A stretch of DNA of 64,000 nt, taken from positions 3,056,577-3,120,576 of the forward strand of contig NZ_KB731324.1 of assembly GCF_000353285.1 (NCBI RefSeq), given 5' to 3'. A program made the position numbers and the translations under genes. Below, in pieces: positions 8,371 through 19,276 of the stretch. Numbering within the stretch: the stretch's first letter is position 1; each line of letters begins with the position of its first letter. The stretch is from Leptolyngbya boryana PCC 6306 (GTDB taxonomy: Bacteria; Cyanobacteriota; Cyanobacteriia; Leptolyngbyales; Leptolyngbyaceae). A model generated the notes under the pieces. That model saw nothing but the letters and a program-made list of their open reading frames with translations. It made no database searches and was not told where the DNA came from.

Positions 8371-9330
8371 TTACCGTGTCGCTGTCGCAGTGAGAGCAGG
8401 CTGCAAAATCCGATCGATTTCTTGTAATTCTGCTGCACTCAACGTCACATCAGAAGCCGCTGCATTATCTTCCACTTGCTCAGGACGACTCGCCCCAATA
8501 ATTGCACCTGTTACTTGCTGATCTCGTAACACCCAAGCGAGAGCAAGCTGTGCCATCGAGATATTCAGTTCTTCCGCGATCGCGCTCAAATCCTGCACCG
8601 CGCTCAAAATTTGATCGTTGAGAAAATCTCCCATAAATCCATTCATCTGGCTATTTGCTGCGCGCGAATCTTGAGGTGGAGCTTCACCCGGTTTGTACTT
8701 CCCGGTCAATACTCCTTGAGCAAGCGGCGACCAAACAATCTGTCCAATTCCGTTGGCAGCACATAAAGGAAAGACTTCCGCTTCGGGCTTCCGCCATAGC
8801 ATCGAGTATTGAGGTTGGCTCGAAACAAACTTCGCCACATTCGGAAGATTTAAAGCGGCTTGAATCTGAGATGGACTCCACTCGCTAAAGCCAATGTAGC
8901 GAGCTTTCCCCTGTTGAACGACTTCGGTTAAAGCCGTCATCGTTTCTTCTAAAGGAGTGTTCTCGTCATAGCGATGACATTGATAGAGATCGACGTAATC
9001 CGTTTTCAAGCGCTGAAGCGACGCATCAATTTGTTTGCGAATTTGAGCGGCAGACAATCCTTGATCCGTGTCGGACATGGGAAAGTACACTTTAGTTGCT
9101 AGAACGTAGGAAGAACGATCGATCCCCTGTAAAACTTCTCCCAAAAACGATTCGGCTGATCCTCTACCATAGACATTCGCCGTATCGATAAAGTTAATCC
9201 CAACGTCAAAAGCTTTATGCACACAAGCTTCAGCATTTTGTCGCTCAACTCCGCCGCTATAAGTGAGCCAAGAACCTAGAATAATTTCTGAAACATTGAG
9301 ATCGCTATCTCCTAACCTACGATATTTCAT
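8371..9330 (-). CDS. Aldo/keto reductase
   Basis: The 319-residue cytoplasmic NADPH-dependent oxidoreductase of the AKR barrel superfamily, voltage-gated-K-channel beta-subunit/YghZ-like branch, begins MKYRRLGDSDLNVSEIILG. The catalytic set is visible: Asp and Tyr in DTANVYGRGSAE, Lys in YVLATKVYFP, and His in YQCHRYDENTP. The cofactor-binding end is GAIIGASRPEQVEDN. A Shine-Dalgarno sequence AGAGGAAAT lies just before the ATG at 9330. The physiological substrate cannot be read from sequence. It precedes trpS on the same strand but with no evident functional link. Confidence 0.93.
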   Translation of the reverse strand: MKYRRLGDSDLNVSEIILGSWLTYSGGVERQNAEACVHKAFDVGINFIDTANVYGRGSAESFLGEVLQGIDRSSYVLATKVYFPMSDTDQGLSAAQIRKQIDASLQRLKTDYVDLYQCHRYDENTPLEETMTALTEVVQQGKARYIGFSEWSPSQIQAALNLPNVAKFVSSQPQYSMLWRKPEAEVFPLCAANGIGQIVWSPLAQGVLTGKYKPGEAPPQDSRAANSQMNGFMGDFLNDQILSAVQDLSAIAEELNISMAQLALAWVLRDQQVTGAIIGASRPEQVEDNAAASDVTLSAAELQEIDRILQPALTATATR

Positions 9331-9501
9331 AATGATTTCCTCTTGAATGAAGCAATTGACTAAACCGACCTATCTTATAGAGCATTTGATTTCTACTCCT
9401 CTATCGGACGGATTGCTTTCCTCACAATCTTGCCGCGTAGAGTTTAAGAAAGAGAGACAAAAATGTGAAAGGATTGAAAATAGTCCATTCCAGCCTTGTC
9501 A

Positions 9502-10386
9502 ATGTTTGAAAGCTTTTTACCGTCCGAAGTCTCCCAACTCACTGAAGAAACCTCGATCGCGCTAGCCCGCCAAATTCGGCGCGCTCCCATTCCAACTTCA
9601 ATCAGCTTGGAATCGATTGAAACTGCATATGTGCATCAAGGCGAAGGCGGAATCCCAATTCTCTTACTCCACGGTTTTGATAGTTCAGTATTTGAATTTC
9701 GGCGATTGCTTCCTCGGCTTGCAAGCCATCATGACACTTGGATGGTTGATCTACTCGGATTTGGGTTTACCGATCGCCCAATCAATACGCCATTTAGCCC
9801 AGAAGCCATCAAAACGCATCTCTATGATTTTTGGAAGGAGAAGATTGCGCGTCCTGTAGTTTTAGTCGGTGCATCAATGGGAGGCGCTGCTGCGATCGAC
9901 TTTGCCCTAACTTATCCTGAAACAGTTGCAAAACTGGTCTTACTCGATAGTGCAGGTTTTGCGGCTGGCCCTGCGATCGGTAAATTTCTGATTCCCCCGC
10001 TCGGCTATCTAGCAACCGAATTTCTCAGAAAACCGAATGTGCGGCGCAGTGTCAGTTTGAAAGCATATTGTGATGCGAGCTTTGTCACTGAAGATGCTGA
10101 ACTCTGTGCTGCATTGCATCTTAAACTCTCTCGCTGGAATGAAGCTTTAATTGCGTTTACCAAGAGCGGCGGCTATAACTTTTTGAGCAATAAAATCTCT
10201 CAAATCGCTTGTCCTACCTTGATTCTCTGGGGTGACTCTGACCAAATTTTAGGCACAAAAGATGCAAAAAAATTTGAAAGCGCGATCGCGAACAGTCAGT
10301 TGATCTGGATCGAGCAATGTGGACATGTTCCCCACCTTGAAAAACCAGAAATTACTGCTCAACACATCCTTGATTTTGTGGCGTAA
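9502..10386 (+). CDS. Alpha/beta hydrolase
   Basis: The 294-residue alpha/beta hydrolase fold protein starts at the ATG at 9502 (a TTG at 9496 is the only earlier option). The oxyanion-hole strand is LLLHGFD, the nucleophile elbow is GASMGG (Ser), the acid Asp is in LWGDSDQI, and the catalytic His is in CGHVPHLEKP. A lid region with helices lies between about residues 150 and 210. It has no signal peptide. The substrate is unknown; the closest recognisable pattern is the generic esterase/C-C hydrolase group. An inverted repeat directly after the stop codon may terminate its transcript or regulate the next gene. Confidence 0.92.
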   Translation: MFESFLPSEVSQLTEETSIALARQIRRAPIPTSISLESIETAYVHQGEGGIPILLLHGFDSSVFEFRRLLPRLASHHDTWMVDLLGFGFTDRPINTPFSPEAIKTHLYDFWKEKIARPVVLVGASMGGAAAIDFALTYPETVAKLVLLDSAGFAAGPAIGKFLIPPLGYLATEFLRKPNVRRSVSLKAYCDASFVTEDAELCAALHLKLSRWNEALIAFTKSGGYNFLSNKISQIACPTLILWGDSDQILGTKDAKKFESAIANSQLIWIEQCGHVPHLEKPEITAQHILDFVA

Positions 10387-10411
10387 TGAAAACTGGCATA
10401 AGTGATTCGCT

Positions 10412-10466
10412 CCTTCAAAGCTTGACCTCGCACAATCAAGCCACAAGCTTTGAAGGTATCGTGCGA
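10412..10466 (+). promoter_or_regulatory. 13-bp inverted repeat with possible pseudoknot over the next start codon
   Basis: CCTTCAAAGCTTG (10412-10424) and CAAGCTTTGAAGG (10444-10456) pair perfectly over a 19-base loop. TCGCAC inside the loop (10428-10433) is complementary to GTGCGA (10461-10466), whose last base is the A of the ATG at 10466. The two stems could form an H-type pseudoknot covering the translation start. The plain alternative is a terminator for the hydrolase gene, although no T-run follows. Confidence 0.55.
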
Positions 10467-11233
10467 TGTCTGCATATTTAAGTTTTGCTTTCTCGATCGT
10501 AGCACTCGTTTTGCTTTGCTTCGGTGGATTACAATGGCTGAACATTCCAACGGGAAGCTTTTTGGATTGGGTGATTGGAGTTGCTATTTTTGGTTGGTTA
10601 GTGGTGATTGTTACGGTTCCCTGGAACATTCACTTTGCAGCAAGAGAAGCGATCGCAGAAGCAGAATTTTCAACGGATGCAAATATCTCAGTTGATCCCG
10701 CACAAATCAACTATCTCAGACAGGTACAATCTCGCTCGCTCTGGGTTGTACTTGTGCTGCATGGGCTGTCTGCACTGGCTTTGTATGCACTCGCGATCGC
10801 GGAAATTACGCCGGTTGGCTATATCGGCTCAGGTGCAGCTTTACTCCTGACTGGATTACGTCCTGCAATTCAAACCTATCGCTACTTTGCTTTTCGGATT
10901 GCAACCCTACGCGAACAATTCAAATATCCCCGTGAAGATGTCCTAGAACTTCGCAACCGCCTGATTACGCTAGAAAGTACAGCTGAGCGGTTAGAAACTC
11001 AATTCGATGCCGAGAATCCTAGTTCTTGGGTAGCGACTCAACAGCGAGAAATGCTTGCACTGCGCCAAGATTTGACTCGACTCGCATCGCTTCAAGAAGA
11101 GTTGCGATCGACGAATCAAGCCGATCACGAACGGCTCTCTCGTGAAGCTCGACAAGCGATCGCGCAAATTACAGCAGACGGACAATTTTTAGAACATGTT
11201 CGAGAAATTATTCGCTTTTTTAAGTCTGCATAA
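10466..11233 (+). CDS. Membrane protein with C-terminal coiled coil, unknown function
   Basis: The 255-residue protein is not recognised as a named family. It has two N-terminal membrane helices (about residues 5-25 and 32-52), then a soluble stretch with a conserved-looking HFAAREAIAEAEF segment, two more hydrophobic helices (about 90-130), and a long charged C-terminal half (ELRNRLITLESTAERLE onward) predicted by eye as coiled coil. The start ATG at 10466 coincides with the end of the possible pseudoknot, and no strong Shine-Dalgarno sequence is visible, so translation may depend on that structure. It could be a scaffold or signalling adaptor at the inner membrane; this is inference only. 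Confidence 0.75.
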   Translation: MSAYLSFAFSIVALVLLCFGGLQWLNIPTGSFLDWVIGVAIFGWLVVIVTVPWNIHFAAREAIAEAEFSTDANISVDPAQINYLRQVQSRSLWVVLVLHGLSALALYALAIAEITPVGYIGSGAALLLTGLRPAIQTYRYFAFRIATLREQFKYPREDVLELRNRLITLESTAERLETQFDAENPSSWVATQQREMLALRQDLTRLASLQEELRSTNQADHERLSREARQAIAQITADGQFLEHVREIIRFFKSA

Positions 11234-11345
11234 GCAAGACGATTTTAGTCAGGGCTTGCCGCTCCATTGCTATATTCCTCTAGTGATTGGTAAATCGATT
11301 TGCCTAGAGCATGAGAAACATATCACTGAAGCCTTTCGGATAAGA

Positions 11346-11687
11346 TTAGATTTGGGGGTCAGAAGACTCGTTTGATCTGAGATCTGCTAATAAGAGATTG
11401 ATTCGTTCTGCTACATCTGCTCTTCCTTCTGCTGGAGCATCGCGGAGAAAGACATCAATAATAAACCAGCGACATAGGAGCGGATCGACTGACACGAGAT
11501 GCAGGATCACCTGATTGAGAACCTCGGTGAGAAGTCCATCCGGCAGACGACGCAGTTCATTGCGAATGACGATCGCTTCTTCTAGATTTTGGCTCTGACC
11601 TACTTTCAATACAGCTTTGACGACAGACTCGACTAAATGATTGAAATCTTCGGCACTGGGTTCTTGATTAAATGACTGACCTTTCAA
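11346..11687 (-). CDS. Small hypothetical protein, TTG start
   Basis: The 113-residue soluble, mostly helical and acidic protein was not recognised. The frame has no usable ATG. The TTG at 11687 is preceded by an AAAGGA Shine-Dalgarno sequence at a good distance, which supports this start. The sequence contains a hydrophobic helix-rich middle (LTEVLNQVILHLVSVDPLLCRWFIIDVFL) and a charged tail. It lies alone, divergent from the giant kinase gene, and shares its upstream region. Confidence 0.6.
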   Translation of the reverse strand: MKGQSFNQEPSAEDFNHLVESVVKAVLKVGQSQNLEEAIVIRNELRRLPDGLLTEVLNQVILHLVSVDPLLCRWFIIDVFLRDAPAEGRADVAERINLLLADLRSNESSDPQI

Positions 11688-11748
11688 AAGAGAATTCCTT
11701 TCTAAGTTAAATGAGCAAGACCTACAATCTAAGCAATGAATTTAGCGA

Positions 11749-11827
11749 AGTGCTAAGCAAAGCACTATACTACGCCCGCGTTAAAATAGGTTGATAGCTG
11801 TGTATTATCTTCTATCTAAAGATAGAA
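11749..11827. promoter_or_regulatory. Two small inverted repeats in the divergent promoter region
   Basis: AGTGCT/AGCACT (11749-11754 with 11761-11766) and TTCTATCT/AGATAGAA (11810-11817 with 11820-11827, two-base centre) lie between the divergent small gene and the poly-HAMP kinase. They may be regulator sites; no known consensus was recognised. Confidence 0.35.
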
Positions 11828-11963
11828 AGCAGCAAAGATTACCTCCATTGGTAGAAGCCATTCATAGATATAGAAGACGGATAATGAGTCCGAATATGTC
11901 TCTGGTATTGGATTGAAGCAGAGAAAATTCTGACTTTGGCTTAAACTACCCGTTCACTTTGCT

Positions 11964-14900
11964 ATGACAACCGCACCTCTCACCAGCGAATCAGATAATC
12001 TTGATCTTCAGCAGCTTCTCAGAACACTGATTGAAGTAAAAAGGGGAAATTTCTCTGTCCGAATGCCGATCGATCAAACTGGAATTGCAGGAAAAATTGC
12101 CGATACGCTCAATGACATCATCGAGATGAATGAGCAAATGGCAACCGAGCTAGAACACATCAGCACTGTGGTTGGCAAAGAAGGAAAAATTAGTGAACGA
12201 GCGACGATCGACAATGCGCGCGGCGCTTGGAAAGCATCGATCGGCTCTGTGAATACGCTGATTACCGACTTAGTACAGCCGATGACTGAGACGACACGAG
12301 TGATTCGGGCAGTCGCAACCGGAAATTTAACCCAAACGATCGCGACTGAGATTGATGGTAGACCTCTGCAAGGAGAATTTCTGCAAACGGCTCAAATCGT
12401 CAATACAATGGTCGATCAGCTCAATTCCTTTGCCTCAGAAGTGACGCGAGTAGCGCGGGAAGTCGGAACCGAAGGCATGTTGGGCGTGCAGGCAGATGTG
12501 CCCGGAGTTGCGGGTACATGGAAGGATTTGACCGATAGCGTCAACTCGATGGCGGGCAATCTCACAGCACAAGTGCGGAACATTGCCGAAGTAACCACAG
12601 CCGTGGCAAATGGGGATCTCTCGAAGAAAATTACCGTCGATGTCAAAGGTGAAATTCTAGAGTTGAAAAACACGATCAATACAATGGTCGATCAACTCAA
12701 TTCCTTTGCGTCAGAAGTAACGCGAGTGGCGCGGGAAGTGGGAACCGAAGGCAAACTTGGAGTGCAAGCAGATGTTCGAGGGGTTGCAGGGACGTGGAAA
12801 GATTTGACTGATAGCGTCAACTCGATGGCAGGCAATCTGACCGCACAGGTGCGGAACATTGCAGAAGTGACCACAGCCGTGGCAAATGGGGATCTCTCGA
12901 AGAAAATTACCGTCGATGTCAAAGGTGAAATTCTGGAGTTAAAAAACACTGTTAATACAATGGTGGATCAGCTTAATTCTTTTGCTTCGGAAGTAACACG
13001 GGTAGCACGAGAAGTAGGAGCAGAAGGAAAGCTTGGCGGTCAAGCACAGGTCAAAGGCGTTGCAGGTACGTGGAAAGATCTCACGGACAGCGTGAACTTT
13101 ATGGCGGGAAGCTTAACTGCACAAGTGCGGAACATTGCCGAAGTAACCACAGCCGTGGCAAATGGTGATCTCTCGAAGAAAATTACCGTCGATGTCAAAG
13201 GCGAGATTTTAGAGCTGAAGAACACCATCAACATCATGGTGGATCAGCTTAATTCTTTTGCTTCGGAAGTAACACGGGTGGCGCGAGAAGTCGGAACAGA
13301 AGGGAAGTTAGGGGTACAAGCTCAAGTGCGTGGCGTTGCCGGAACTTGGAAAGATCTCACCGACAGTGTGAACTTCATGGCAGGTAATTTGACTGCACAG
13401 GTCAGAAATATTGCTGAAGTTACTACAGCTGTGGCAAATGGGGATCTCTCGAAGAAGATTACCGTCGATGTCAAAGGCGAAATTCTCGAACTGAAGAACA
13501 CGATCAACACCATGGTGGATCAGCTCAGTTCATTTGCGTCAGAAGTGACGCGGGTGGCGCGAGAAGTGGGTTCCGAAGGAAAACTTGGAGTACAAGCAGA
13601 TGTTCGAGGGGTTGCAGGGACGTGGAAAGATCTCACCGATAGTGTGAACTTCATGGCAGGGAGTTTAACTGCACAAGTGAGAAACATTGCAGCCGTGACG
13701 ACGGCGGTCGCAAATGGGGATCTCTCGAAGAAAATTACCGTCGATGTCAAAGGTGAAATTCTAGAGTTGAAAAATACCGTCAATACAATGGTTGATCAAC
13801 TTAACTCATTTGCTTCTGAAGTCACACGAGTGGCGCGGGAAGTGGGTTCCGAAGGCAAACTCGGAGTACAAGCAGAAGTTAAGGGCGTTGCTGGAACTTG
13901 GAAAGATCTCACCGACAGCGTGAACTTTATGGCGGGAAGCTTAACCGCACAAGTGAGAAACATTGCTGAAGTTACAACGGCGGTCGCAAATGGCGACTTG
14001 TCAAAGAAAATTACGGTCGATGTCAAAGGCGAGATTTTGGAGTTGAAAAACACGATCAATACGATGGTGGATCAGCTCAATTCGTTTGCTTCGGAAGTCA
14101 CACGAGTCGCGCGAGAAGTGGGTACTGAAGGAAAGTTAGGTGTGCAAGCCTATGTCCGAGGTGTGGGTGGTACTTGGAAAGATTTGACTGATAACGTCAA
14201 TTTGATGGCAGGCAATCTCACAGCACAGGTACGGAACATTGCAGAAGTCGCAACTGCGATCGCGAATGGCAATCTCTCTAAAAAGATCACCGTTGATGTC
14301 AAAGGAGAAATTCTCGATCTGAAAAACACCATCAATACAATGGTCGATCAATTGAGTTCCTTTGCTTCTGAAGTGACACGGGTGGCGCGAGAAGTAGGAA
14401 CTGAAGGGAAGTTAGGCGGTCAAGCGCAAGTCGTTGGAGTCGCTGGAACCTGGAAGGATCTCACTGATAACGTCAATTCGATGGCAAGCAATCTCACAGC
14501 ACAAGTGCGAGGTATTGCACGAGTGGTAACTGCGGTTGCGAACGGAAACTTGAAACTGAAGTTAATGCTCGATGCCAAAGGTGAAATCGAAACGTTAGCT
14601 GACACGATCAACGAAATGATTGATACGTTGGCAACGTTTGCAGAACAAGTGACTACCGTTGCGCGAGAAGTTGGAAGTGAAGGCAAACTGGGAGGACAAG
14701 CGAAAGTTCCGGGGGCATCAGGAACGTGGCGCGATTTGACCGACAACGTGAATGAACTTGCAGCGAATCTAACAACGCAAGTAAGAGCGATCGCTGAAGT
14801 TGCAACGGCGGTCACGAAGGGAGATTTAACGCGATCGATTTCTGTTGAAGCCAAAGGAGAAGTCGCGGTTCTCAAAGACAATATCAACCAGATGATCGCC

Positions 14901-17798
14901 AACTTGCGCGAAACGACGCAAAAGAACACCGAACAAGACTGGCTCAAAACCAACTTGGCGAAGTTCACGCGAATGCTACAAGGTCAGCGCGATTTAGAAA
15001 CCGTCTCCAAACTGATTTTGTCAGAATTGGCTCCCTTAGTATCGGCACAGCACGGAGTCTTCTATTTGATGGAAGCGAGCGAAAATCGTGCATCTTATCT
15101 CAAACTCCTCAGCACCTATGCTTATCGAGAGCGCAAGCACTTAGGAAACCGCTTCCAACTTGGAGAAGGGCTGATCGGACAATGTGCGTTAGAAAAAGAA
15201 CGCATTTTGCTGACTGAAGTACCGCCTGAATACATCACCATTAGTTCGGGATTGGGCGAAGCGGCTCCATTAAATGCAGTTGCACTACCTGTGCTATTTG
15301 AAGGACAGGTAACAGCGGTGATCGAACTTGCTTCATTCTCTCGGTTTAGCGATATTCACTTAACTTTCTTCGATCAGTTGACCGAAAGTATTGCGATCGT
15401 CCTCAATACGATCGCGGCGAGTATGCGCACCGAAGAACTCCTCAAACAGTCGCAATCTTTGGCAGAAGAACTCCAAAGTCAACAGAAAGAACTCACAGAA
15501 ACCAATCAACGATTAGAACAACAAGCACAATCGCTGAAAGCTTCTGAAGAACTCCTGAAAAACCAACAAGAGCAACTCCAACAAACCAATGAAGAACTCC
15601 AGGAAAAAGCTGAACTATTAGCCGTGCAAAACCGGGAAGTAGAACGCAAAAACCAAGAGATTGAACATGCGCGTCGATCGCTAGAAGAAAAAGCCGAACA
15701 ACTTGCCTTAAGTTCTAAATACAAGTCTGAGTTTCTGGCGAATATGTCCCACGAGTTGCGAACACCACTCAATAGTTTATTAATCCTGGCTCGTCTCTTT
15801 GCCGACAACACGGAGAACAACCTCACGGATAAGCAGATCGAGTATGCTCGCACCATCTATTCTTCTGGAAATGACTTGCTCGGACTGATCAATGACATTC
15901 TCGACCTCGCGAAAATCGAATCGGGAACAATGTCGCTCGATCCAGAACCCATGTCATTTACTGACCTGCGAAATCATCTCGATCGCACCTTCCGGCAAGT
16001 TGCCCAAGATCGCAAACTTGATTTTCAGATGCACTTTGATTCACAGTTGCCGCGCAGTTTGTACACCGATGCGAAACGGTTACAGCAAGTGCTGAAAAAC
16101 TTGCTCTCGAATGCGTTCAAGTTTACTGAACAAGGTCAAGTGAGCCTTAGAGTCAGTCCTGAAACTGGGGGATGGAGTTTTGATCAAAACATCCTGAATC
16201 GTGCCGATCGTGTGATTGCGTTTGCCGTTTCTGACACTGGAATTGGTATTGCACCGGACAAACAACAGGTGATTTTTGAAGCCTTTCAGCAGGCAGATGG
16301 GACGACCAGTCGCAAGTACGGCGGGACAGGCTTGGGCTTATCGATCAGTCGAGAAATTGCTCGATTGTTAGGAGGCGAAATTCGATTACAAAGCGAACTT
16401 GGGCGAGGCAGCACTTTTACGCTCTATCTCCCCCAAAATGATAGCGGGCGTTGGGATTCCTCTAGATCTGCATCAGCGATCGCTGCGTCCCCATCTCCGA
16501 TAGTTAGGTCTGCGGCAATGCAATCCGCCTCTGAAGCTCCAACCTCGACCAGTAATCCGCCAGAACCAGCAATTACAGTGCTTGAGCAAACGATCGAAGA
16601 TGACCGAGACAGCATTCAGCCTGGAGACTTGACCCTGCTGATGATCGAAGACGATGTGAATTTTGCTCGCATTTTACTCGATGTAGCACGGCAGCAAGGC
16701 TTCAAAGGCATCGTTGCAACGCGCGGCAATGTTGGTCTAGAACTCGCACAGCAGTTTAAACCGACGGCAATCATGCTCGATATTCGCCTGCCTATTCTGG
16801 ATGGTTGGATGGTGTTAGATCGGCTGAAGCATCACAATGCTACTCGCCATATTCCCGTTCACATCATGTCCGTCGAGGAAGGCTTACAGCGGAGTTTACG
16901 ACAGGGTGCGATCGCTTACCTGCAAAAGCCTGTGAACAGTGAATCTCTGCGCGATGCTCTGTCAAGTATCAAAGAATTTGTCGAGCGTCCCGTGAAAACT
17001 TTACTGGTTGTGGAAGATGATGACGTGCAGCGTCAAAGCATTGTCGAGTTGATCGGCAATACGGATGTCGTCAGTACGGCTGTAGGAACTGGGACAGAAG
17101 CGCTAGAAATGCTGCGGTCGCAACGCTTTGATTGTCTTGTACTCGATCTAGGATTGCCTGATATGGATGGATTTGCCTTCCTAGAGCAAGTCAAGCAAGA
17201 ACCGAGCCTCATCCATTTACCCATTATCATCTACACCGGAAAGGATCTGACTGCTCAAGAAGAACGAGAACTGCGACGCATTTCAGACACTATCATTCTC
17301 AAAGATGTGCGATCGCCAGAACGCTTGCTGGATGAAACTGCTTTGTTCCTGCATCGAGTGCAAGCGAACTTACCAGAAATGCAGCGACAGATGCTAGAGC
17401 GATCGCAGCAAGAGGATAGAACACTTGCAGGCAAAAAAATTCTCATCGTCGATGACGATATGCGGAATATCTTTGCGTTGACGAGTGTTCTAGAGCGATA
17501 TCAGATGGAAATTCTCTATGCCGGAAATGGTCGAGAAGGCATTACGATGCTGCAAGAACATCCAGATATTGATTTAGTGTTGATGGATGTGATGATGCCA
17601 GAAATGGATGGCTATGAAACAACACGAGCAATTCGACAAGACCACCAGTTCCTCAACTTACCGATCATTACACTGACTGCAAAAGCAATGCGAGGCGATC
17701 GAGAAAAATGTATGGAAGCCGGAGCATCAGACTACATCACGAAACCTGTCGAAACTGATCAACTTCTCTCGGTACTTCGAGTTTGGCTTCAGCGCTAG
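11964..17798 (+). CDS. Giant soluble hybrid histidine kinase: poly-HAMP, GAF, HisKA, HATPase, three receivers
   Basis: The 1944-residue protein has no membrane segment. Residues about 20-975 are consecutive HAMP-type units, nine of them in near-identical 92-residue repeats. A GAF domain follows (about 1000-1150), then a Gln/Glu-rich coiled coil (about 1155-1255), HisKA with phospho-acceptor His1263 in [11 protein letters not shown], a HATPase with [10 protein letters not shown], and three receivers with phospho-acceptor Asp1606, Asp1728 and Asp1875. In the second receiver the conserved Lys is followed by Asp rather than Pro (LKDVRS). The architecture resembles poly-HAMP group III (Nik1-like) kinases of fungi and their bacterial relatives, which sense osmotic or related stress through the HAMP array. 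The actual stimulus here is unknown. It is probably monocistronic, ending at a hairpin shared with a convergent kinase gene. Confidence 0.95.
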   Translation: MTTAPLTSESDNLDLQQLLRTLIEVKRGNFSVRMPIDQTGIAGKIADTLNDIIEMNEQMATELEHISTVVGKEGKISERATIDNARGAWKASIGSVNTLITDLVQPMTETTRVIRAVATGNLTQTIATEIDGRPLQGEFLQTAQIVNTMVDQLNSFASEVTRVAREVGTEGMLGVQADVPGVAGTWKDLTDSVNSMAGNLTAQVRNIAEVTTAVANGDLSKKITVDVKGEILELKNTINTMVDQLNSFASEVTRVAREVGTEGKLGVQADVRGVAGTWKDLTDSVNSMAGNLTAQVRNIAEVTTAVANGDLSKKITVDVKGEILELKNTVNTMVDQLNSFASEVTRVAREVGAEGKLGGQAQVKGVAGTWKDLTDSVNFMAGSLTAQVRNIAEVTTAVANGDLSKKITVDVKGEILELKNTINIMVDQLNSFASEVTRVAREVGTEGKLGVQAQVRGVAGTWKDLTDSVNFMAGNLTAQVRNIAEVTTAVANGDLSKKITVDVKGEILELKNTINTMVDQLSSFASEVTRVAREVGSEGKLGVQADVRGVAGTWKDLTDSVNFMAGSLTAQVRNIAAVTTAVANGDLSKKITVDVKGEILELKNTVNTMVDQLNSFASEVTRVAREVGSEGKLGVQAEVKGVAGTWKDLTDSVNFMAGSLTAQVRNIAEVTTAVANGDLSKKITVDVKGEILELKNTINTMVDQLNSFASEVTRVAREVGTEGKLGVQAYVRGVGGTWKDLTDNVNLMAGNLTAQVRNIAEVATAIANGNLSKKITVDVKGEILDLKNTINTMVDQLSSFASEVTRVAREVGTEGKLGGQAQVVGVAGTWKDLTDNVNSMASNLTAQVRGIARVVTAVANGNLKLKLMLDAKGEIETLADTINEMIDTLATFAEQVTTVAREVGSEGKLGGQAKVPGASGTWRDLTDNVNELAANLTTQVRAIAEVATAVTKGDLTRSISVEAKGEVAVLKDNINQMIANLRETTQKNTEQDWLKTNLAKFTRMLQGQRDLETVSKLILSELAPLVSAQHGVFYLMEASENRASYLKLLSTYAYRERKHLGNRFQLGEGLIGQCALEKERILLTEVPPEYITISSGLGEAAPLNAVALPVLFEGQVTAVIELASFSRFSDIHLTFFDQLTESIAIVLNTIAASMRTEELLKQSQSLAEELQSQQKELTETNQRLEQQAQSLKASEELLKNQQEQLQQTNEELQEKAELLAVQNREVERKNQEIEHARRSLEEKAEQLALSSKYKSEFLANMSHELRTPLNSLLILARLFADNTENNLTDKQIEYARTIYSSGNDLLGLINDILDLAKIESGTMSLDPEPMSFTDLRNHLDRTFRQVAQDRKLDFQMHFDSQLPRSLYTDAKRLQQVLKNLLSNAFKFTEQGQVSLRVSPETGGWSFDQNILNRADRVIAFAVSDTGIGIAPDKQQVIFEAFQQADGTTSRKYGGTGLGLSISREIARLLGGEIRLQSELGRGSTFTLYLPQNDSGRWDSSRSASAIAASPSPIVRSAAMQSASEAPTSTSNPPEPAITVLEQTIEDDRDSIQPGDLTLLMIEDDVNFARILLDVARQQGFKGIVATRGNVGLELAQQFKPTAIMLDIRLPILDGWMVLDRLKHHNATRHIPVHIMSVEEGLQRSLRQGAIAYLQKPVNSESLRDALSSIKEFVERPVKTLLVVEDDDVQRQSIVELIGNTDVVSTAVGTGTEALEMLRSQRFDCLVLDLGLPDMDGFAFLEQVKQEPSLIHLPIIIYTGKDLTAQEERELRRISDTIILKDVRSPERLLDETALFLHRVQANLPEMQRQMLERSQQEDRTLAGKKILIVDDDMRNIFALTSVLERYQMEILYAGNGREGITMLQEHPDIDLVLMDVMMPEMDGYETTRAIRQDHQFLNLPIITLTAKAMRGDREKCMEAGASDYITKPVETDQLLSVLRVWLQR
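12402..14885 (+). repeat. Nine tandem 276-bp coding repeats (HAMP units)
   Basis: Units begin at 12402 and then every 276 bases to 14610, each encoding 92 residues that start [20 protein letters not shown] and include AGTWKDLTD and [10 protein letters not shown]. The middle units are very similar at the DNA level, while the last unit (14610-14885) is clearly diverged. This arrangement is prone to unequal recombination and assembly collapse. Confidence 0.93.
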
Positions 17799-17812
17799 TT
17801 CTATTGTTTTTG

Positions 17813-17832
17813 GGAGGCATAGAGATGCCTCC
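17813..17832. terminator. Hairpin between convergent kinase genes
   Basis: GGAGGCAT and ATGCCTCC form an 8-bp stem with an AGAG loop between the ends of the giant kinase (plus) and the next kinase (minus). There is no T-run after the stem in either direction, so it is at best a weak bidirectional terminator. Confidence 0.5.
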
Positions 17833-17843
17833 TACATTCGGCA

Positions 17844-19271
17844 TTACTTCATGGATCGAACAGGCAAACAAATCGTGAATTTAGTTCCCTGCCCAATCGT
17901 ACTACTTGCCGTGATCGTGCCCTCATGGGCTTGGATAATGCGTTGTGCGATCGCAAGCCCTAATCCTGTACTACTACCTTTTCGCGACGGATCACCCGTG
18001 TAAAACTGCTCAAAAATTCGGGGCAATGCAGTTTGATCAATGCCAGGACCTTGATCTTGAATGATAATGATGATGTGCTGACCGTCACGTGTCCCCGTGA
18101 TAGAAACTTGAGAATGTTCTTTGAAATATTTGATAGCGTTATCCAAAATATTCAGCAAAGCTTGCAAAAGTCGCTCTGGATCACCAACGAGGGAAACCCT
18201 TGCAATATTGAGATGAAACGACATGTGGTGCATCTGCATTCGCGTTTCTACCGCTCGAACTGCCCGATCGATTAACTGCCTCAGGTCAATTCGCTGCTGC
18301 TCTAGCACCGTTGCCCCCGCTTCTAATCGCCCCAAATCGAGGAGGTCATGAATCAAGCGGGCTAATCGCCGTGTTTCATCTTCAATGGTTTGAAAAAAGC
18401 GATCGCGCAAATTCGGTTCTTCGACTGCTCCATTTTGCAGGGCTTCTACTGTCACTTGAATATTGCTAATGGGGGTACGCAGTTCATGTGAAACATTTGC
18501 GAGAAAAGTACGCCGCTCTTGATCCAATGACGCTAACCGTTCACTCATACGATTGAGTTCGTTCGCAAGTTCATCTAACTCATTACTTTGACGAATACTT
18601 AACTTGTCACCAAAGTGACCGCTGCCTAAACGAATGGCAAAATTTCGCATCGTTTGTATGGGGATAGAAACACTTCTAGCTAAGCGATCGCTAATCACCG
18701 CACATAGAATCATGGTCAGCAAGAGCGTCCCAATGACCGTCCACCATAAAAATGAAAACTGTTGTTGGAATTGTTCTAGCGTCACTGACATTCGCAGCAC
18801 GCCGAGAAACTGCCCATTACGCCAAATCGGGCGTGCAACATACAAGCGATCGTCGCCTGAGAATATCCCTTTCGCTGTTCCCTGCACTGTCCGATTTTGC
18901 AAAGCTTCTTGCACCCCCGGAACCGCCAGCCAGTTTGTAATGTGACGGTCTGTCTGGGCAGAAGATGCGAGGAGCTGCCCTTGTGGACTCAAAACGCGCA
19001 GCGTTATAGTTTCGGGCTTCCCGTAGCGTTGCATGAACTGTTGAACTCGCGCAATATTCTGCTGTTCTAACTCATCTGCAACACTCTCGCTAATCGCAGT
19101 CGTCCAATTTTCTAAATCGGTTTGTCGCATCTGGATAAAGTAGCGAGACAGCGATTGCAGCAGAAACCCTGCCATCAGTGACGTTCCTAGCACTGTGAGC
19201 AACCAGTAAGTGACCAAGAGCTTTGTGTGTAAGGAATTCCACTTGATTGAACTCAATGGTTTAAGCCGCAT
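17844..19271 (-). CDS. Membrane sensor histidine kinase (HAMP-HisKA-HATPase)
   Basis: This 475-residue inner-membrane kinase has helix 1 near residues 15-38 and a periplasmic sensor domain of about 125 residues. Helix 2 is near 165-188, followed by HAMP (about 190-240). HisKA has His262 in NVSHELRTPIS, and the HATPase shows N and G boxes (NILDNAIKYF, DQGPGIDQ, GSSTGLGLAIA). The start ATG at 19271 lies six bases after the stop of a receiver-domain gene, so the two form an operon and almost certainly a signalling pair. The partner lacks a DNA-binding domain, so the output is unclear. The stimulus is unknown. Confidence 0.93.
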   Translation of the reverse strand: MRLKPLSSIKWNSLHTKLLVTYWLLTVLGTSLMAGFLLQSLSRYFIQMRQTDLENWTTAISESVADELEQQNIARVQQFMQRYGKPETITLRVLSPQGQLLASSAQTDRHITNWLAVPGVQEALQNRTVQGTAKGIFSGDDRLYVARPIWRNGQFLGVLRMSVTLEQFQQQFSFLWWTVIGTLLLTMILCAVISDRLARSVSIPIQTMRNFAIRLGSGHFGDKLSIRQSNELDELANELNRMSERLASLDQERRTFLANVSHELRTPISNIQVTVEALQNGAVEEPNLRDRFFQTIEDETRRLARLIHDLLDLGRLEAGATVLEQQRIDLRQLIDRAVRAVETRMQMHHMSFHLNIARVSLVGDPERLLQALLNILDNAIKYFKEHSQVSITGTRDGQHIIIIIQDQGPGIDQTALPRIFEQFYTGDPSRKGSSTGLGLAIAQRIIQAHEGTITASSTIGQGTKFTICLPVRSMK

Positions 19272-19276
19272 TGCCC

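Noticed and set aside
12416-14968. Row of minus-strand ORFs of about 60-180 codons
   Set aside because: They are antisense shadows of the poly-HAMP repeats, spaced by the same 276 bases, and resemble each other only for that reason.
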